Below, one piece after another: positions 5,969-6,082 of a stretch of 6,082 bases of DNA (the stretch's first letter is position 1; each line of letters opens with the position of its first letter). Under the pieces are notes generated by a model. That model saw only the letters and a program-made list of their open reading frames with translations, was not told the DNA's origin and ran no database searches. A program made the translations under genes and the position numbers. Origin of the DNA: an uncultured Eubacteriales bacterium (lineage in GTDB: Bacteria > Bacillota > Clostridia > Peptostreptococcales > Anaerovoracaceae); contig CACXCQ010000064.1 in NCBI GenBank assembly GCA_902766185.1, positions 1-6,082 on the forward strand, written 5' to 3'.

Positions 5969-5996
5969 TCCGTTCGCACCTTTAAGAGCGAACGGA
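5969..5996. repeat. Perfect 9-bp hairpin C
   Basis: TCCGTTCGC (5969-5977) and GCGAACGGA (5988-5996) form a perfect stem around the 10-nt loop ACCTTTAAGA. It begins 3 nt after hairpin B. No T run follows on either side, so it is not a terminator. Confidence 0.75.
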
Positions 5997-5998
5997 AC

Positions 5999-6064
5999 CA
6001 CTTGACAGGTCAGTCAGTTCAGTGCGGGAGCGATCAGTGAAGACTAACTATGTGAAGTCAAGTG
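5999..6064. repeat. Inverted repeat D
   Basis: CACTTGAC (5999-6006) and GTCAAGTG (6057-6064) are perfect 8-bp arms 50 nt apart. Inside them AGTCAGTT and GACTAACT can pair at most positions (one mismatch, one G-U). CAGT-type short repeats (CAGTCAGTTCAGT) fill the left half. Confidence 0.55.
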
Positions 6065-6075
6065 ATTTTTGACAA
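6047..6075 (-). promoter_or_regulatory. Possible minus-strand promoter reading into the hairpin region
   Basis: TTGTCA (6075-6070, 5 of 6 to the -35 consensus) and CATAGT (6052-6047, 4 of 6 to the -10) are 17 bp apart. It would transcribe the hairpins toward the HTH-ligase gene. The hexamers lie inside inverted repeats D and E and the -10 is weak, so this may be coincidental. Confidence 0.25.
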
Positions 6076-6082
6076 AAAATCA
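6063..6082. repeat. AT-rich inverted repeat E at the window end
   Basis: TGATTTTT (6063-6070) and AAAAATCA (6075-6082) are perfect arms around GACA, directly abutting repeat D. The plus strand also contains TTGACA at 6069-6074, a consensus -35, but any matching -10 would lie outside the window. Confidence 0.5.

Larger units (their letters stand above)
5693..6082. other. Gene-free region made of successive inverted repeats
   Basis: About 390 bases without a convincing gene: the only open frames are under 90 codons, lack ribosome binding sites and have compositions unlike protein. From 5756 to the window end it is almost wholly inverted repeats (5756-5855, 5881-5966, 5969-5996, 5999-6064, 6063-6082). 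GC is very high around 5880-5970 and low at the right end. Wobble placement mildly favours a plus-strand RNA: four G-U pairs on the plus strand against one on the minus strand. It may be a structured non-coding RNA, a replication or recombination site, or the end of a mobile element; the sequence alone does not decide. It runs to the window edge, so its true extent is unknown. Confidence 0.6.

Noticed and set aside
5969..5996. Hairpin C as an intrinsic terminator
   Set aside because: The stem is perfect, but the bases that follow on the plus strand (AACCACTTG) and on the minus strand (GGTCCGCC) contain no T run.
1..6082. CRISPR array, tRNA, rRNA or insertion sequence with transposase
   Set aside because: No regularly spaced repeat-spacer pattern, no tRNA- or rRNA-like sequence and no transposase or integrase reading frame were found on either strand by reading.

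Overview
The window looks like a chromosomal piece of a moderately GC-rich (about 55-58% by eye) anaerobic Clostridia-type Bacillota, probably from a gut or oral community. The grounds are a secreted BspA-type leucine-rich-repeat protein ending in a Lys-rich C-terminal domain typical of Lachnospiraceae/Eubacteriales surface proteins, AGGAG-type ribosome binding sites, and the style of the P1 peptidase and acyl-CoA ligase. This is inference from protein style, not from a database match.

All four supported genes are on the minus strand, so the reading order is right to left. (1) About 390 bases at 5693-6082 carry no credible gene. They hold a string of five inverted repeats, including two long imperfect hairpins of roughly 85-100 nt. 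(2) At 5597-5692 there is an array of operator-like palindromes (TGAATTATAGTTCA and degenerate copies) around a sigma-A-like promoter. (3) At 3732-5582 a Cro/CI-type helix-turn-helix is fused in frame to a complete acyl-CoA synthetase/ligase, followed by an intrinsic terminator at 3660-3697. (4) A second transcription unit begins near 3618: a 116-aa conserved protein of unknown function, a 920-aa secreted LRR/ADP-ribosyltransferase-like protein joined to it by a 4-base ATGA overlap, and the first 150 residues of a P1-family (DmpA/NylC-type) peptidase running off the left edge.

The most interesting candidate system is the HTH-ligase and its operator array. A DNA-binding domain and an adenylate-forming enzyme share one chain, and the gene's own promoter holds two identical dyads plus two degenerate ones at about 20.5-bp steps, one lying between the -35 and -10. 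This suggests an autoregulated enzyme whose acyl-AMP, acyl-CoA or CoA state could control DNA binding, by analogy with BirA. The second candidate is the secreted LRR protein, which has a recognisable R-S-E type ADP-ribosyltransferase fold but Ser where the NAD-binding Arg is expected. The third is the multi-hairpin region at the right.
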